Origin: Parietaria judaica
Taxonomy: Eukaryota; Streptophyta; Magnoliopsida; Rosales; Urticaceae
NCBI GenBank assembly: GCA_954871525.1
Contig: OX940872.1
Span: 8,455,180-8,519,179 of the forward strand
Length of the DNA stretch: 64,000 bases
Direction of reading: 5' to 3'
Below, piece after piece: positions 24,267 through 36,456 of this stretch. Every line of letters starts with the position of its first letter. The stretch's first letter is position 1. The notes under the pieces were generated by a model. The model made no database searches, was not told the origin of the DNA, and saw only the letters and a list, made by a program, of their open reading frames with translations. Position numbers and translations under genes: made by a program.

Positions 24267-27200
24267 TCAAAGGCTTGATGCGTAACGTAGGTCCAGAACC
24301 TCGATGAGCTTGTTCGCTATGGCACTCGCATATATGGACGAACCTTGGTTTATCTGCAATCATAATAAGCAATATTCTCAAACCCATCTCATGCATGCAA
24401 TTAGTATATAATATAATTGAATAATGTTAAGTGTTACAATTTTATAATGAGGTCGTGCTATTACACTTCACATATATATAGACAGATAGATATGATCTTA
24501 GTGTAATTCTTTTTGAAAGATAAAATGCATGCCAGTGTATAAAATATTTACAATATTATAATGAGGTCGTGCTATTACACTTCACACCATTTTTTAAATA
24601 TTTTATATAAATAAAACAACTATACTTGTTTATGAGAATATTGTGTAACAGATAGCATGATTAGACAACTACAAAGTCTATAAGAATTGTAATTTAAAAA
24701 ATATACAGCATGTTTTCTTTAATGTAGAGTAAACTTAATTTTTTTTTATTGTTTTATATATCGTAAGACTTGAATACTGTATACTAATAATTTTCATAGA
24801 TTCCATTCCAAGTACTCATTTTCCATTTTATTTCTTCACAATTAAACATGTTTAAAGACTAAAATTAAAATTTAAAACTAAAAAACCACTGACCTTGGTG
24901 TTGAACAAAAAGCTGTAGGAATCCCCGATGCAGCCGCCGGATATGTGGCGGATATCGAGGCGGAGCTGGTCGAGCACCGAGGCCGCAGCGAGGAGGAGGT
25001 TGATCTTGCGGCGCTGGACGAGCTTGACGGTGACCTCGTCCTCCACGATCCGAACGTCCGCCTCCGTGTCCTTCGACTTCCGCTGCAGCCACGAGCTCCT
25101 CAGCGCCATGCTGGGGTTGTAGGCCCGGTCGTCCGGAGCCACATCGTTGCTGTCGCCGCCGCTGCAGTCGAGGCCGTCGGTTTGATCGCGATCGGGTTTG
25201 TGCTTCTTGAGGCGGGTGATCATGTCTTCGTCCTGGTCTCGGCCACAACGCTTGCGCTCGACGAGTATCTTCAGCTCTTGCACGCTTCTGGTGAGCTCTT
25301 TTATGTAGCCTATGGCATCTCCCACTATTGATGCCTTATCATTCTACAGTGCATTTATATATATATATATACATCCAAAAATTAGTTAAATTTATTCTTC
25401 TTCTTTTTATTTCATACGTATTTTATCCTTCTTCTTTTTATCTCATACGTATTTTATGAAAGGGGAATTACGGCGAAAATATTCGACTGGTAACGTTTGT
25501 TGTATTTTAATGGGTAAACTGCGGCTAATGTACCCAATGTTTGATCTTTTGCTAATAATGTACCCAATGTATATTTTTGATGGCTAATGTACTTAATGTT
25601 TGATCTGTTATATGTTTTCGTGTTTTCCGTTAGTTGACCGTTAGAGAGTTATCCTCCTCTACATGTTCACTTTTCGTATTTTTGACATAACTCACTCATT
25701 TTTTTCCAAATTTCATGCACGACCTATGTTTAGAAAGATAAGAGATAGATCTACAACTTTGTTGTTTTAAGTTTTGTAAAATAAATTTTATAAAAACACG
25801 AAATTTCAAATACAACGTAAAATTAGACGTTAGTTTATTACAAAATATTTATTTCCAGCAAATTTTAGTATATTTAATGACTTTATATGGTGAAATGTAA
25901 AACTAAAAATTTGTAGATATATATTTTATATTTCTAACGGGTGTTTATTTATAAATTTTGGATAAAAAACGAGTGATTTATGCCAAAAATATAAAATATG
26001 TGATGTGAAATAATATTTCCTATTTTTGGCATAACTTACTCATCTTTTGTCCAAAATTTATAAATAAACATCTGGAAAGATAAAATATTTATCTACAACT
26101 TTTTAGTTTTACGTTTCATCATAAAAAGTCATTAAGTATACTAAAATTTTCTCGAAACAAATATTTTGCATTAAACTTACGTCCAATTTTACGTTGTATT
26201 TGAAATTTCATATTTTTATAAAACTTATTTTACAAAACTTAAAACATAAAATTTGTAGATCTATCTCTTTTCTTTCCAACCATAGGTCATGCATAAAATT
26301 TGGACAAAAAATGAGTGAGTTATGTCAAACATACAAAAAGTGTGCATATAGAGGAGGATAACTCTCTAACGGTCAACTAACGGAAAACACGAAAATATCT
26401 AACAGATCAAATATTGGGTACATTAGTCACCAAAAATAAACATTGGGTACATAATTCGCAAAAGATCAAACATTAGGTACATTAGCCGTAGTTTACCCTA
26501 TTTTAATTTAATAAGTCTAAATTTACGACAAAAATACTCAACTTGTGGTATGTGTTGCACTAATTTAATAAACAAATTCAATTCTTTGCGGATAAAGAAA
26601 ATATTCAACTTGTAAACTAATTTCTTGTCTTTGATACGTACGCCGGCGCACGGCAGTCTGATTTTTGCGGTAACAATATGAAGGGAGATCAGATATATCA
26701 AAAAAAAAAATTGCTTAATAAATTTTGATTTTTATGAATTCTTCAGGGTTTATTACATGCTTCTTATAACAATGCCTGAATTTTAAGCTTTATTTTCTAT
26801 GATTAATTTTACTACGTCATAACTCATAATTGACGTTTACACTAATTACAATTTCTAACTTAAATGAGCAGTAAGATAAGCCAACAGAAATGAAATTCCA
26901 ATGAAAATTCTTGAGATTAACTGACAAGATTATCAGATATTTTTATTCTGCTTTTTGTATATCTTTGGTGAACACCAAGATGAACGCTTTATAGGAGAAT
27001 ATAGATTAAATAAAGGGTTAATGAACAAGATGTCCATTTTGTGTCAAATATTTTTAAAAATAATTCATTGTGCATATTTTTTACCCTCACAAATAAGTAT
27101 TTCTTAAAAAATGTGACACAAAAACGAGTATTTTGTACAATTTCCTTTAAATTAATAAATACGATATCTTACTATGTATAATGTCCACTAGGGTAATTTG

Positions 27201-27870
27201 TAAACATGTCAATATTTAATCAAGCAAAAGCACAACATATAAATATATGTATAATAATTAAAAACTATATATATATATATATAAATTAAATTACCTTACT
27301 AGGGCTTGGGATCAAAACCCTCAAGGCAGTGAATTTGTCACTCATCTGCATTCTCCTCTGTCGTTCGGTGGCAAATGGGTTTTTCCTATTGATATTATGC
27401 ATAATATTACCCCCACAATTCATCCCTCTACCGAAACTACCCCCCAAATTCTCCATGGTAAAATCCAACATCACCCCACTCAGACCGCTACTATTACTGC
27501 CCTCGTATTGGAAATTCCCATACTGATCCACATCTTGCTGCTGATCAAACGACACGCCGTTTCCGAAACCCGCCCCCTCTCGCCCGTTGCTCGCGCCCCC
27601 GTCGAACAAAGAGCCGATCACGCCGCCTTCCACAACACTACTCCTCGGGGCATGAGAAGCAACTGCAGAATGGTACGCCCCGAAGAGCTCCATGAACACC
27701 GTCGGCGCGCTAGGGTTTTCCTGCCCGTACGACGCTTGATCGTACGGCCCCAAATGCCCCATCGGGAGGCTCGGAGTTTGGTCGAACGGGAACGATTGGT
27801 TGAGGTCGCCGACCGCCCGAGATTCCTGAGACGAAGTGGGATCGAAGGCGAACTCGTTTTCTCTAAACAT
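24267..27870 (-). CDS. bHLH transcription factor, bHLH10/89/91 type (tapetum)
   Basis: Nuclear DNA-binding regulator. In Arabidopsis the bHLH10/89/91 trio acts with DYT1 in anther tapetum development. Three exons: 27295-27870 (192 codons), 24894-25343 (150 codons), 24267-24353 (28 codons plus stop), 370 residues in all; relatives have about 420-460. The basic region has ATERQRR (Glu and Arg residues 169-173). Helix 1 is split by intron 1 just after VLIPSPSK, and helix 2 continues NDKASIVGDAIGYIKELTRS. A C-terminal ACT-like domain follows, with KLVQRRKINLLL and ending ANKLIEVLDLRYASSL. The N-terminus is Gly/Asn/Ser-rich. Intron 1 (25344-27294) has been enlarged by two Mutator-like insertions. 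A retrotransposon LTR begins 724 bp upstream of the ATG. The exact Arabidopsis orthologue cannot be decided here. Confidence 0.92.
24435..24590. repeat. Duplicated ~37-bp motif in bHLH intron 2
   Basis: The string ataatgaggtcgtgctatta, followed by cacttcac, occurs at about 24446-24474 and again at about 24559-24587. It is a direct repeat 113 bp apart within the 540-bp second intron of the bHLH gene. The origin is unclear. Confidence 0.7.
25512..26498. mobile_element. Fold-back Mutator-like element in bHLH intron 1
   Basis: A 987-bp element with a perfect 9-bp target duplication, tattttaat, at 25503-25511 and 26499-26507. The left end GGGTAAACTGCGGCTAATGT and the reversed right end GGGTAAACTACGGCTAATGT begin inverted repeats that extend almost to the centre, including gttagttgaccgttagagag on both arms. 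The element can thus fold into one hairpin of about 480 bp per arm. It has no coding capacity. The 9-bp TSD and G-rich termini fit the Mutator superfamily. Confidence 0.95.
27015..27148 (+). mobile_element. Short MULE-family MITE in bHLH intron 1
   Basis: Begins GGGTTAATGAACAAGATGTC. Its reversed right end has the matching phrases ttgtacaaaatactc and tttgtgtcacattttttaa, so it is a small self-complementary element. It is an inverted relative of 22609-22736 and lies 150 bp from the 5' splice site of intron 1. No certain TSD. Confidence 0.7.
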
Positions 27871-28588
27871 TTTTGTTTCTTCTCTTGGGAGAGAAGGAAG
27901 CTTAGGGTTGGTTGGTTTTATATATAAGGGTGTTAAATGTAATAAATTAATAATTATTATGGTTTTAGGGTTAGAATATATAAATGGAGAGCTAATTTGG
28001 AAGGGGAGCTATAACTGTCGTCCTGATTAGCTATAACATGCAAAAGTTGTGACTTGATTAGCTTATGAAAGAATCATATCTTAACTGAATTTGCTTTGCC
28101 TCTCTCTAAGCTAGGTTGGTTATCAACTAAAACTTCCATGCAATTGTTATAATCATATTTAAATATATATATATATATATATCTTCTGTTTGCTTAAAAT
28201 AAAATCACATGTGTATCCTCTTAAAAATTAATACATAAATGAGCTAATCTATTTGGTAGTTAGACATAAATACCATGAAAATATCATGGTATAGTTAGAA
28301 AAGAGAATTAAAATAATTTTTAAATATTTTTTTTATTTAAGTTCGTGAGTTTTCTAAAACATGAGACAAAATAGAGATATAATAATAGTTATTTATTCAA
28401 TATTTCTTGATTAAATGACTATTTTTCAAATTACCCTCGATATTATTTACTTAACATCTCCCTATCTACAGCCCAGCTAATTACACAACATTCTAAACAA
28501 ATAAATGTGTAGAATGGTTTAATTTATATGGTCTCTAATAAGTATAATATATATTCATTTATTTCCCAATTGGAAACACATATTTTTG
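27871..28588. other. Upstream region of the bHLH gene
   Basis: About 720 bp of AT-rich DNA between the bHLH start codon and the retrotransposon. It should contain the leader and core promoter, reading to the left. A short AT run lies at about 28162-28183. I could not fix a TATA box or other site with confidence. Confidence 0.5.
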
Positions 28589-28593
28589 GTTAC
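28589..28593. other. Target-site duplication of the Tat element (left)
   Basis: GTTAC precedes the 5' LTR and is repeated at 41319-41323 after the 3' LTR. This fixes both ends of the insertion. Confidence 0.95.
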
Positions 28594-29318
28594 TGCTAAG
28601 GTCGGATTTGGTCAAATCCACTCTCAACTTTACACTTGTCGTTTTCTCATAAAACGACGAAGGTCGGGGTGGGCGAGATGGCGATGGGCCCTTGGCCCAT
28701 CGATAGAGAGTAGTGATCGAGAGGGCAGCCCGTGCTCTTCGAGGCTGGTTAGGTTGCGATGGGCCCACGGCTCATCGGGAGAAGCGATGACCGAGGAGGG
28801 GCCTCAAGCCCATTAAGGTCTAGGGTTTCTACCCAGGATGCGACAAGGACGTACGGCCTGAGGGGACCACTGCTGGGTAGCGCGCTCAGGCTGTGTCAGG
28901 GGGGACAACGTTAGTGGAAACGAGCTCTTTTGGCAGCCGTCGAGAATGTCAGAGAGGAGGACCACAGAATATTTGAAGGGGGGACCACCAGAAGATCATC
29001 CAAGGGATTCGAGCCGAAGAGGTCCGAGCGTCGCTATAAATAGCGAGGGAGCTCTCATTTGAAGGGGTTGGTCGATATCGAGAGGAAAAGGAGAGAACAG
29101 TGTAATCGCTTAGAGTTTAGAGAGCCTTTGTGTAACGTATTAGATACTGTTAATCTTGGCTTGATCGTATTCTCCTTCGAGGTTCCAAGCTATAAACGGA
29201 AGAAACCGATCCCCCTTGTAATCATAATCAATCAAAGATACCCCCATTCATTCGTGTTATTCGTGTGTTTGCTTTGCGTATTTTTGTGACTGTAAGGCGG
29301 TACGAATCGCCCTCTACA
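28594..29318 (+). repeat. 5' LTR of Tat element
   Basis: 725 bp running from TGCTAAGG to CTCTACA. It drives the element's transcript: a TATA-like box sits at 29035-29042 within cgctaTAAATAgcg, which is itself a small inverted repeat. It begins TGC where the 3' copy begins TGT. Confidence 0.96.
29035..29042 (+). promoter_or_regulatory. TATA box of the 5' LTR
   Basis: TATAAATA is positioned about 280 bp before the LTR end and is duplicated at 41035-41042 in the 3' LTR. This is the expected start region for the element's genomic RNA. No experimental start site is known. Confidence 0.65.
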
Positions 29319-29319
29319 G

Positions 29320-29338
29320 TTTGGCGCCCACCGAGGGG
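29320..29338 (+). promoter_or_regulatory. Primer-binding site, Tat element
   Basis: ttggcgcccaccgagggg starts two bases after the 5' LTR. TGGCGCC-type primer sites are typical of plant Ty3-gypsy elements. I do not assign the priming tRNA. Confidence 0.8.
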
Positions 29339-29390
29339 CTATAGTTTCTTCCTATCGCACAGCCAGGAACGAGAAGGAGGAAAACGAAAA

Positions 29391-32300
29391 ATGCCTCAAG
29401 ACGAGGAGCGGAACGACCAGAGCGAGGTGCTGGACGAGATGCGGCGACAGATGACCCAGGTCATGCAGAGGTTGGAGGCAGCCGACCGGAGGGCGGAAGA
29501 GGCCACGAGAAGAGCTGAGGAGCAAGCCGCGGAGAGTCGGAAGCTCGCCGACCTGCTAGCTCAGGCGGAAGGCAGGAACGCGGCGAATAGGGCCGCCGAC
29601 TCCTCCATCACTGCAAATGGAGGAACCCTGACTCGAGACGCGACGAACAACGAGGCGTTCGACGCCTCGCGGGACCTCTTGGTCCGAAACCTGTTCCAGA
29701 CGCCGGCAACGACCTCGCAGCCTGCGACGACGGCGAGCACGCCCTTGAGCGTGTCAGCGGTGGCCTCGGCGGGCGACCCAACGGCGACCGGAGAGAGCAT
29801 GAAGGCCATGGCGGCCATGGCAGTGGCCCTGGAGGCAAAGATAGGACAGGTGGCGTCGCGAGTGCACCAGGCGACGAGCGCCGGTCCGGAGATCGACAAG
29901 CTGGTGAGAGACGCCAGAGTGACCCCCTTCACCCCCAGGATCCGAGGAGTCGAGGTGGACGAGCTGCCAAAGATCAAACTCGCGCCGTACAAAGGAGGTA
30001 CCGATCCCACGACTCATGTGAAATCCTACAGGATAGCGACGGACCACATCGGCGGCGAGGAGACTAGAAAGGAGGCTATCCTATGCCGTCTTTTTATTTA
30101 CCATTTGCAGGGCCCAGCCAGCGACTGGTTCGCACGGCTCGCGCCAGGGATTATCGACAATTCCGACCAGCTCGTCGCCATGTTCCTGAAGCACTATTCC
30201 ATCCACGCCCAGAGCGAGGCCACGCTGGCGTCTCTGTTTGATATCAAGCAGGGGAAGGACGAGACGCTACGCCAGTACGTAGACCGGTTCAAGGGAGTGA
30301 TGATTCGGGTGCCGAATCTCGAGGACGCCGTCGCCGTCCAAGCCCTGAGGCACGGCCTGCATTGCACCTCTGATTTATGAAAAGAGATCACGAGGACGGT
30401 GCCGCTCACGATCGAGGACGCACTCCACAGGGCGACGATCGACATGAACATCGAGGAGAGTATCCTCGGCAAGAAGAGGAGCGACGACAGGGGCGAGGCC
30501 GAGGCCAAGCCTGAGAAGAACAGAGACGGACGAGACGGTTCGTCGTCAAGAGCGAGGAGAGAAGACCGGGGAGCTCAGAACGAGCGACGCGCCCCAGAGG
30601 CTCCAAGGCACAAAGTCTACCAGGTAGACGAGAAGAGAGGCGACAACGCCGCCCGCGAGGGCCAACCGCGGGCGGATTTTCACGACAGTAGGCCCCAGGG
30701 CCATCAGGGAGGATACTCCCGAGGAGACCCCGACGGGGGCCAGCAGGGATACTCCGGAGGACGTGGTGGATTCTCCGGAGGAAGAGGAGGTTCCGGCGGC
30801 GGCCGGGGAGGACGCTCAGGCGGCCGAGGAGGCTACGAGAGGACTCCGTGGCCGAGGGACATGAACAAGTTTTGTTCGTTCCACGGTTACTGGGGCCATT
30901 CGTCCGAGGATTGCGCCGCTTACAAGAGGTTCATCCAGAAGGGGATCGAACGCGGGGACTACGGGGAAGCCACGCGAGAGCGTGCGCAACCTTGGAACAA
31001 CGAGAATCGGGCCTTCCCCAATCAGTATGCGGCCCCCCCTCAGAGCTCCGGAGGGGGACAGGGCCCCCAGAAGCGAATCTTCGCGATCGAAGCAGAGCCG
31101 TCGACCCGCGTCGAGGCAGCCCGTCCCGCCAACAGACCGAGAATCGACGTGATCATGGGAGGATCACGATTCTGCGACGACACGGTCAACAGCGTCAAAG
31201 CCTACCAGAGGTGTGGGCGAGAGCATAACCGAGGAGACTCGACGCACGAGACATCGGGAGCGACGATCGAGTTCGTCGAAGACGATAATTGCGCGGACTC
31301 GCACGACGACGCCCTGGTGCTCGAGCTCAATATCGGGGGGTACGACATAGCGCGCGTTCTCGTCGACAACGGCAGCTCTGTGGACATGATCACCCACGAG
31401 TGCCTTCTTTGCATGAAGCTCGACGACCTCACCATCGGAGGCCGCCCCCGAAAGGTGTCAGGGTTCAACGGTGACGTCACCACCTCGTTGGGAACGGTTC
31501 AGCTGGCCGTGTACGCCGGGAGCGTGAGGAGGATGACCGAGTTCATGGTCCTCGACGTGGAATCGCACTTCAACGTGATCCTCGGAAGGCCGTGGATTCA
31601 TGCGATGAGAGCCGTGCCCTCCACCTACCATCAGTGCATCAAGTTCCCTGGAAAGGACGAGGGGACTATCGAGGAGCTCCAAGGCTGTCGCGATGCCTAC
31701 CGCATCTGTTATATGATGCATCATCGAGCGGCAAGTAGTGGGAAGAGGCCCGAGAAGGCTCTCGAAAGCCGCGAGGTCGGCTTATAGCAATTAGCCATCG
31801 CCGCCCCGCCTCCACCGACGACGAAGCGAAGGAAGAGGCGCAAGAAGAGGGGGAAAGGAGGAGATCCCGGAATTCCAGGGATCCTTAGCGCCGAGGACGT
31901 GGAGAACCAGGCAACAGAAGAGCGGAGCGGGGGGCCTCAGGTCGAGGAGGTCGAGCAGGTCTGCATCGACGAGACTGATCCGACAAGAACCGTCGGAGTA
32001 GGGGCGAGACTTGATCCAGAGGTGAAAGCCCAGCTGGTAGAGTTCCTGAAGAGGAACAAGGGAAGCTTCGCATGGACCAACGACGACATGCCCGGGATCG
32101 ACCCTGCGGTGATCACCCACCGGCTCAACACCGACCCTAATCATCGACCGGTCATACAGAAGAGGAGGAAAATGGCGGCCGATAGAAACAAAATCATCAA
32201 CGACGAGGTGGACAGGTTGCTGGCAATGGGAACTATCCGAGAGGTCAAGTACCCCGAATGGCTGGCCAACACCGTCGTCATTCAGAAGAAAAACGGCAAG

Positions 32301-35272
32301 TGGAGGGTCTGCGTGGACTACGTCGATCTCAAAAAGGCGTGTCCGAAGGATAGCTTCCCGATGCCCCATATCGACCGCTTAGTCGAGGCGACCATCGGGT
32401 ATGAGCTCATGAGCTTCATGGACGCCTATTCTGGATATCACCAGATCAGGATGCACCCCGATGACGAGGAGAAAACCGCCTTCATCAGCGAGCGAGGGAC
32501 GTACTGCTACAAAGTCATGCCGTTCGGACTGAAGAACGCCGGCGCCACTTATCAGCGGCTCATGACGAAGATGTTCCACGATGAGATAGGGGAATCGCTG
32601 GAGGTGTAAATCGACGACCTGGTCGTCAAGTCCCTAAAGGTTTCCATGCACATCGAGCATCTAGAGAGGTGTTTCCGGGTCCTCAACGAGCATAAGATGA
32701 AGCTGAACCCGACGAAGTGTACCTTCGGCATCTCGTCCGGAAAGTTCTTGGACTTCATGGTGACCCGTCGCGGAATCGAGGCTAGCCCCGACCAAGTCGA
32801 AGCCTTCCGGAGCATGCGCTCGCCTCGTAATCGAAGAGAGGTCCAGAAGCTGACGGGACGGATCAACGCGCTCGGACGATTTATCTCGCGGAAGACAGAC
32901 CGAACCCTTCTCTTCTATGAGCTGCTGAAGAAGAACAAGAAGTTCGAGTGGACGCAGGAATGCGAAGAGGCGTTCCAAGCGTTGAAGGCTTATCTCTCGT
33001 CGCCGCCAGTCATGACGAAGCCGGAGCCAGGAGAGCCTCTGTACCTGTACCTCTCGGTGTCCGATCACGCGATAAGCCAGGTGTTAGTGCGAGAAGAGAA
33101 GGGGGAGCAGAAGCCCGTTTCGTATATTAGCCGGAAGCTCCTCGACGCCGAAACGCGGTACCCCCAGGTTGAGAAATTGGCTCTCGCATTATTCGACGCA
33201 TCGGAAAAACTGAGATTCCATTTCCAGATGCACACCATCGTCGTCATGACGGACAGGCCCGTCAGGTCCATCCTTCACAGCCTAAACCAGTCAGGGAGGA
33301 TCACGAAGTGGTCGATCAAGTTAGGAGCGTACGACATCGAGTATCGACTCCGAACCAGCTTGAAATCACAGGTCCTTTCTGACTTCCTCATCGAATTGCC
33401 GAATGAGCTCGTGGATTCACGCGACGAGACGGGGATGTGGAGGCTCCTCGTCGATGGGTCGTTAACATCGCTCGGATCGGGTATCGGGATCAGGCTCGTC
33501 TCCCCGATCGGAGAGGTCGTGGAAAAAGCTTGTCGCCTCGCTTTCCGGGCCACGAATAACGAGGCCGAGTACGAGGCTCTCATCGTCGGGATGCAATCAG
33601 CTCTGGCTTTGGGCGTGAGGAAGGTAAACGCTTTCTCGGACTCTCAGTTAGTGGTCAAGCAGGTTAACGGGGAGTACGAGAAGAACGACGAAAGGATGGA
33701 GGCATACGCCGGGGTTGTCGAATCCCTGTCAAAGAAATTCGACTTTTGGACTTTGACACAGGTTTCGAGGGGCGATAACAACCACGCCGATGCGTTGGCG
33801 GGCTTGGGCTCCACAACCGAAATCGACGAGCTCCGGTTGATCACCGTCGAGACGGTCGAGAGGCCCAGTATCAAGCGAGAAGAAGGTCCGCCAAAGAAGA
33901 AGCGTAGGGCCAGCGACAACACCTCCGGGAAGCAGGACGATGAGGTTGACGCTCAGGAGATCCTCGACATCGAGTGCGAGAACCTGAGTCCCGACGAGCA
34001 GGGAATCGTAGACGATGACGAAGAAGAGGATTGGCGCACCCCTCTTCGAAGGTACATCCTCGACGGAACGTTACCCGATGACAGGCAGGAGGCCAGGAAG
34101 TTGCGAACCAAGAGCGCAAAGTACTCTGTTCTGAATGGCAGGCTATACAGGGCGAGCTTCGAGGGAATACTACTGCGATGCTTGGGCAAGAAGGAGGCAG
34201 AGTACGTTATGGGAGAAATCCACGGCGGAGAGTGCGGCAATCACTCCGGCGGCCGATCCCTCCTGCGAAAGGCCAAGCGGCAAGGTTTCTTTTGGGAAAC
34301 CATGGTCGCGGACTGCGCCGACCACACCAAGAAGTGCGAGAAGTGCCAGCGCCATGCTCCAGCGATAAATTGCCCAGCCGAGAAGCTGTCGGTGGTGTCC
34401 GTCCCGTACCCCTTCATTAAGTGGTCGATGGATATCGTCGGTCCTATGCCTACCGGCTCCCGACAGCGGAGGTTTATGCTGGTAGTGACGGACTTCTTCA
34501 CTAAGTGGTCCGAAGCAGAGGCGTACGCCAACATCAAGGATTCGGACGTCGAAAGCTATGTCTGGAAGAACGTGATCACACGTTTTGGACTGCCCCGTGA
34601 GATCGTCGCCGATAACGGTTCCCAGTTCATCTCGAAAAGATTCCAGGACTTCTGCGCTCGATGGAGAATAAGGCTGAACACGTCAACGCCGAGATACCCG
34701 CAGGGAAACGGAAATGCGGAAGCGGTCAATCGCACCATTGTCGACAGCATCAAGAAAAGGCTCGACGAGAAGAAGGGCCTGTGGGCCGATGAGCTCCCCG
34801 GAGTTCTTTGGGCCTACCGCACGACTCCCCACTCGGCCACCGGCGAGACCCCCTTCGCACTCGCCTTCGGGGTCGAAGCGGTGATACCGGCTGAGGTGGG
34901 AATACCCAGTCTTCGACGAACGTGGGCTCCAAGCCATTCGGACGACAACAGTCAAGGACTGCTCCATCAACTGGACCACATCGACGAAAGGCGAGAGCGA
35001 GCTAAAGCGCACATCGCCAACTACCAAAACACCATCGCTCGATTCTACAATAAAAGCGTGCGCCCTCGACAGTTTAGGGTCGGAGAGCTGGTGCTCCGCA
35101 ATGTTTTCCAGAACACGGCGGAGCTGAACGCGGGGAAGCTCGGACAGAACTGGGAAGGCCCATACAAGGTCGTAGAGGTAGTCAAACCATAGTCTACAGG
35201 CTCGAGAACTGGGCCGGCCTCGAGGTGGTTCGGAGTTGGAATGTCAAGCACCTCAAGAAGTTCTATCAGTAG
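29391..35272 (+). pseudogene. Tat gag-pol polyprotein, interrupted
   Basis: One reading frame from ATG 29391 holds all domains. Gag has an N-terminal coiled coil rich in E/R/A, then the core around YHLQGPASDWFARLAPG. A CCHC-like knuckle, CSFHGYWGHSSEDC, lies near 30870-30915 after a GGRGG-rich stretch. Protease has VDNGSS near 31365. Reverse transcriptase has WRVCVDYVDLKKACPKD and MPFGLKNAGATYQ. The first RNase H starts near 33050. A second, archaeal-type RNase H (WRLLVDGS, ATNNEAEYEAL) lies near 33440-33800. Integrase has an HHCC zinc site and the DDE core (34180-35000). Stops in the same frame are TGA at 30378, TAG at 31785 and TAA at 32607; the last replaces the tyrosine of the RT YIDD box. 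A frameshift near 35188 moves the last 27 residues to another frame, ending at 35272. The copy cannot make its own active RT. Confidence 0.93.
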
Positions 35273-35737
35273 GTCTTGTCGTCCCAATTCCTTATATTTA
35301 CATGCTATATTAACTGTCTTAATGGGAAGTCCCGACCCACTTGTTCGGGACCGCTCACGGCCCCGGCTTGTTTCTAATAAAGACAGGGAGTACTCTTCCC
35401 TCTCGAGCCGCACCCGTATGGGGGACTCGAAGGGTTTAATGAGGCTCGCCTTTGTGGATAACTATCTCTCTAACAATTTTACAGGCTCAAATTTACGAAT
35501 AACCTCAAAGTAAGAGCAGCGCACGATCAGCGGCAACACGAGCATAGACGACAGAATCAAAAATATTAAAATAAAGTGTGGAACAAAGTGAAAATAACAA
35601 AGCCTAAATACGGCACGCGAGCAAAATCGAAAGGCAAAAAGCGCCATCGTCATCGACCCTCTTAGTACGCCGCCGTGGCGAGAACGACATTATCATCGGA
35701 CTCGTCACCGCCTGCGACTTAGAAGAAGAAGAAAAAA
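35273..35737. other. Tat element, region between pol and tandem array
   Basis: No ORF on the plus strand. It contains gctcacggccccggcttg and an AT-rich stretch, and is probably untranslated spacer of the element. I see no recognisable domain. Confidence 0.5.
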
Positions 35738-36168
35738 GGGCCTCGACAAAAGTCTCGATGGCACCATGAAAATTAAAATAGGGCCTCGACAAAAGTCTCG
35801 ATGGCACCATGAAAAAGAAAAGAGGGCCTCGACAAAAGTCTCGATTGCACCATGGAAATGAAAAAAGGGCCTCGACAAAAGTCTCGATGGCACCATGAAA
35901 AAGAAAAAAGGGCCTCGACAAAAGCCTCGATGGCACCATGAAGATGAAAATAGGGCCTCGACAAAAGTCTCGATGGCACCATGAAAAAGAAAAAAGGGCC
36001 TCGACAAAAGTCTCGATGGCACCATGAAAAATAAAAAAGGGCCTCGACAAAAGTCTCGATGGCACCATGAAAATGAAAAAAAGGGCCTCGACAAAAGTCT
36101 TGATGGCACCATGAAAAAGAAAAAAGGGCATCGACATAAGTCTCGAGGGCACCACAAAGAGCTAGCGA
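35738..36168 (+). repeat. 43-bp tandem array in the Tat element
   Basis: Ten head-to-tail units begin with gggcctcgacaaaagtctcg at 35738, 35781, 35824, 35867, 35910, 35953, 35996, 36039, 36083 and 36126. The period is 43 bp except for one 44-bp step. The last unit is the most diverged. The unit is not a multiple of three and has no stops on the minus strand. All three minus frames are therefore open across it, and these frames are artefacts of the repeat. Confidence 0.97.
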
Positions 36169-36231
36169 TAAGGAGCAGTATCGCGACAACTATCCCCCTG
36201 CACCGTCACTTACTATGTTCGTTTCGTTTTC

Positions 36232-36252
36232 AAAAAAAAAGGGGGGGGGGGG
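36232..36252. repeat. A9-G12 homopolymer junction
   Basis: Nine A residues are followed directly by twelve G residues, just downstream of the 43-bp array. G-runs like this are slippage-prone and may be mis-sized in the assembly. Confidence 0.85.
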
Positions 36253-36456
36253 AAGGAGAGGATGCACATGTCAACATCCTCCTCACTAAGATCCCGTATA
36301 AAGAAAGCTACATATATATATACAACAATGATATAATTACAGAAGGCCTCTATTTACTCATACGCCAAAAAGCTTATAACATTCACGTTTACATCGGAGC
36401 CTTGTAGGCAAACCACTACACACTACGTAAACTGAAAAAACAAAAACAGTTCAGCG

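Noticed and set aside
29561..34753. Many minus-strand and alternate-frame ORFs across the Tat gag-pol
   Set aside because: These are shadows produced by the GC-rich codon use of the real plus-strand frame, which alone shows ordered retroelement domains.
35738..36168. Regular repeat array as a CRISPR
   Set aside because: Units are directly adjacent with no unique spacers, and the host is a plant. It is an ordinary tandem repeat in a retrotransposon.
35604..36189. Three overlapping minus-strand ORFs of 138-183 codons
   Set aside because: They are read-through of a 43-bp tandem unit that lacks minus-strand stops. As 43 is not divisible by three, all frames cycle through the same peptide.
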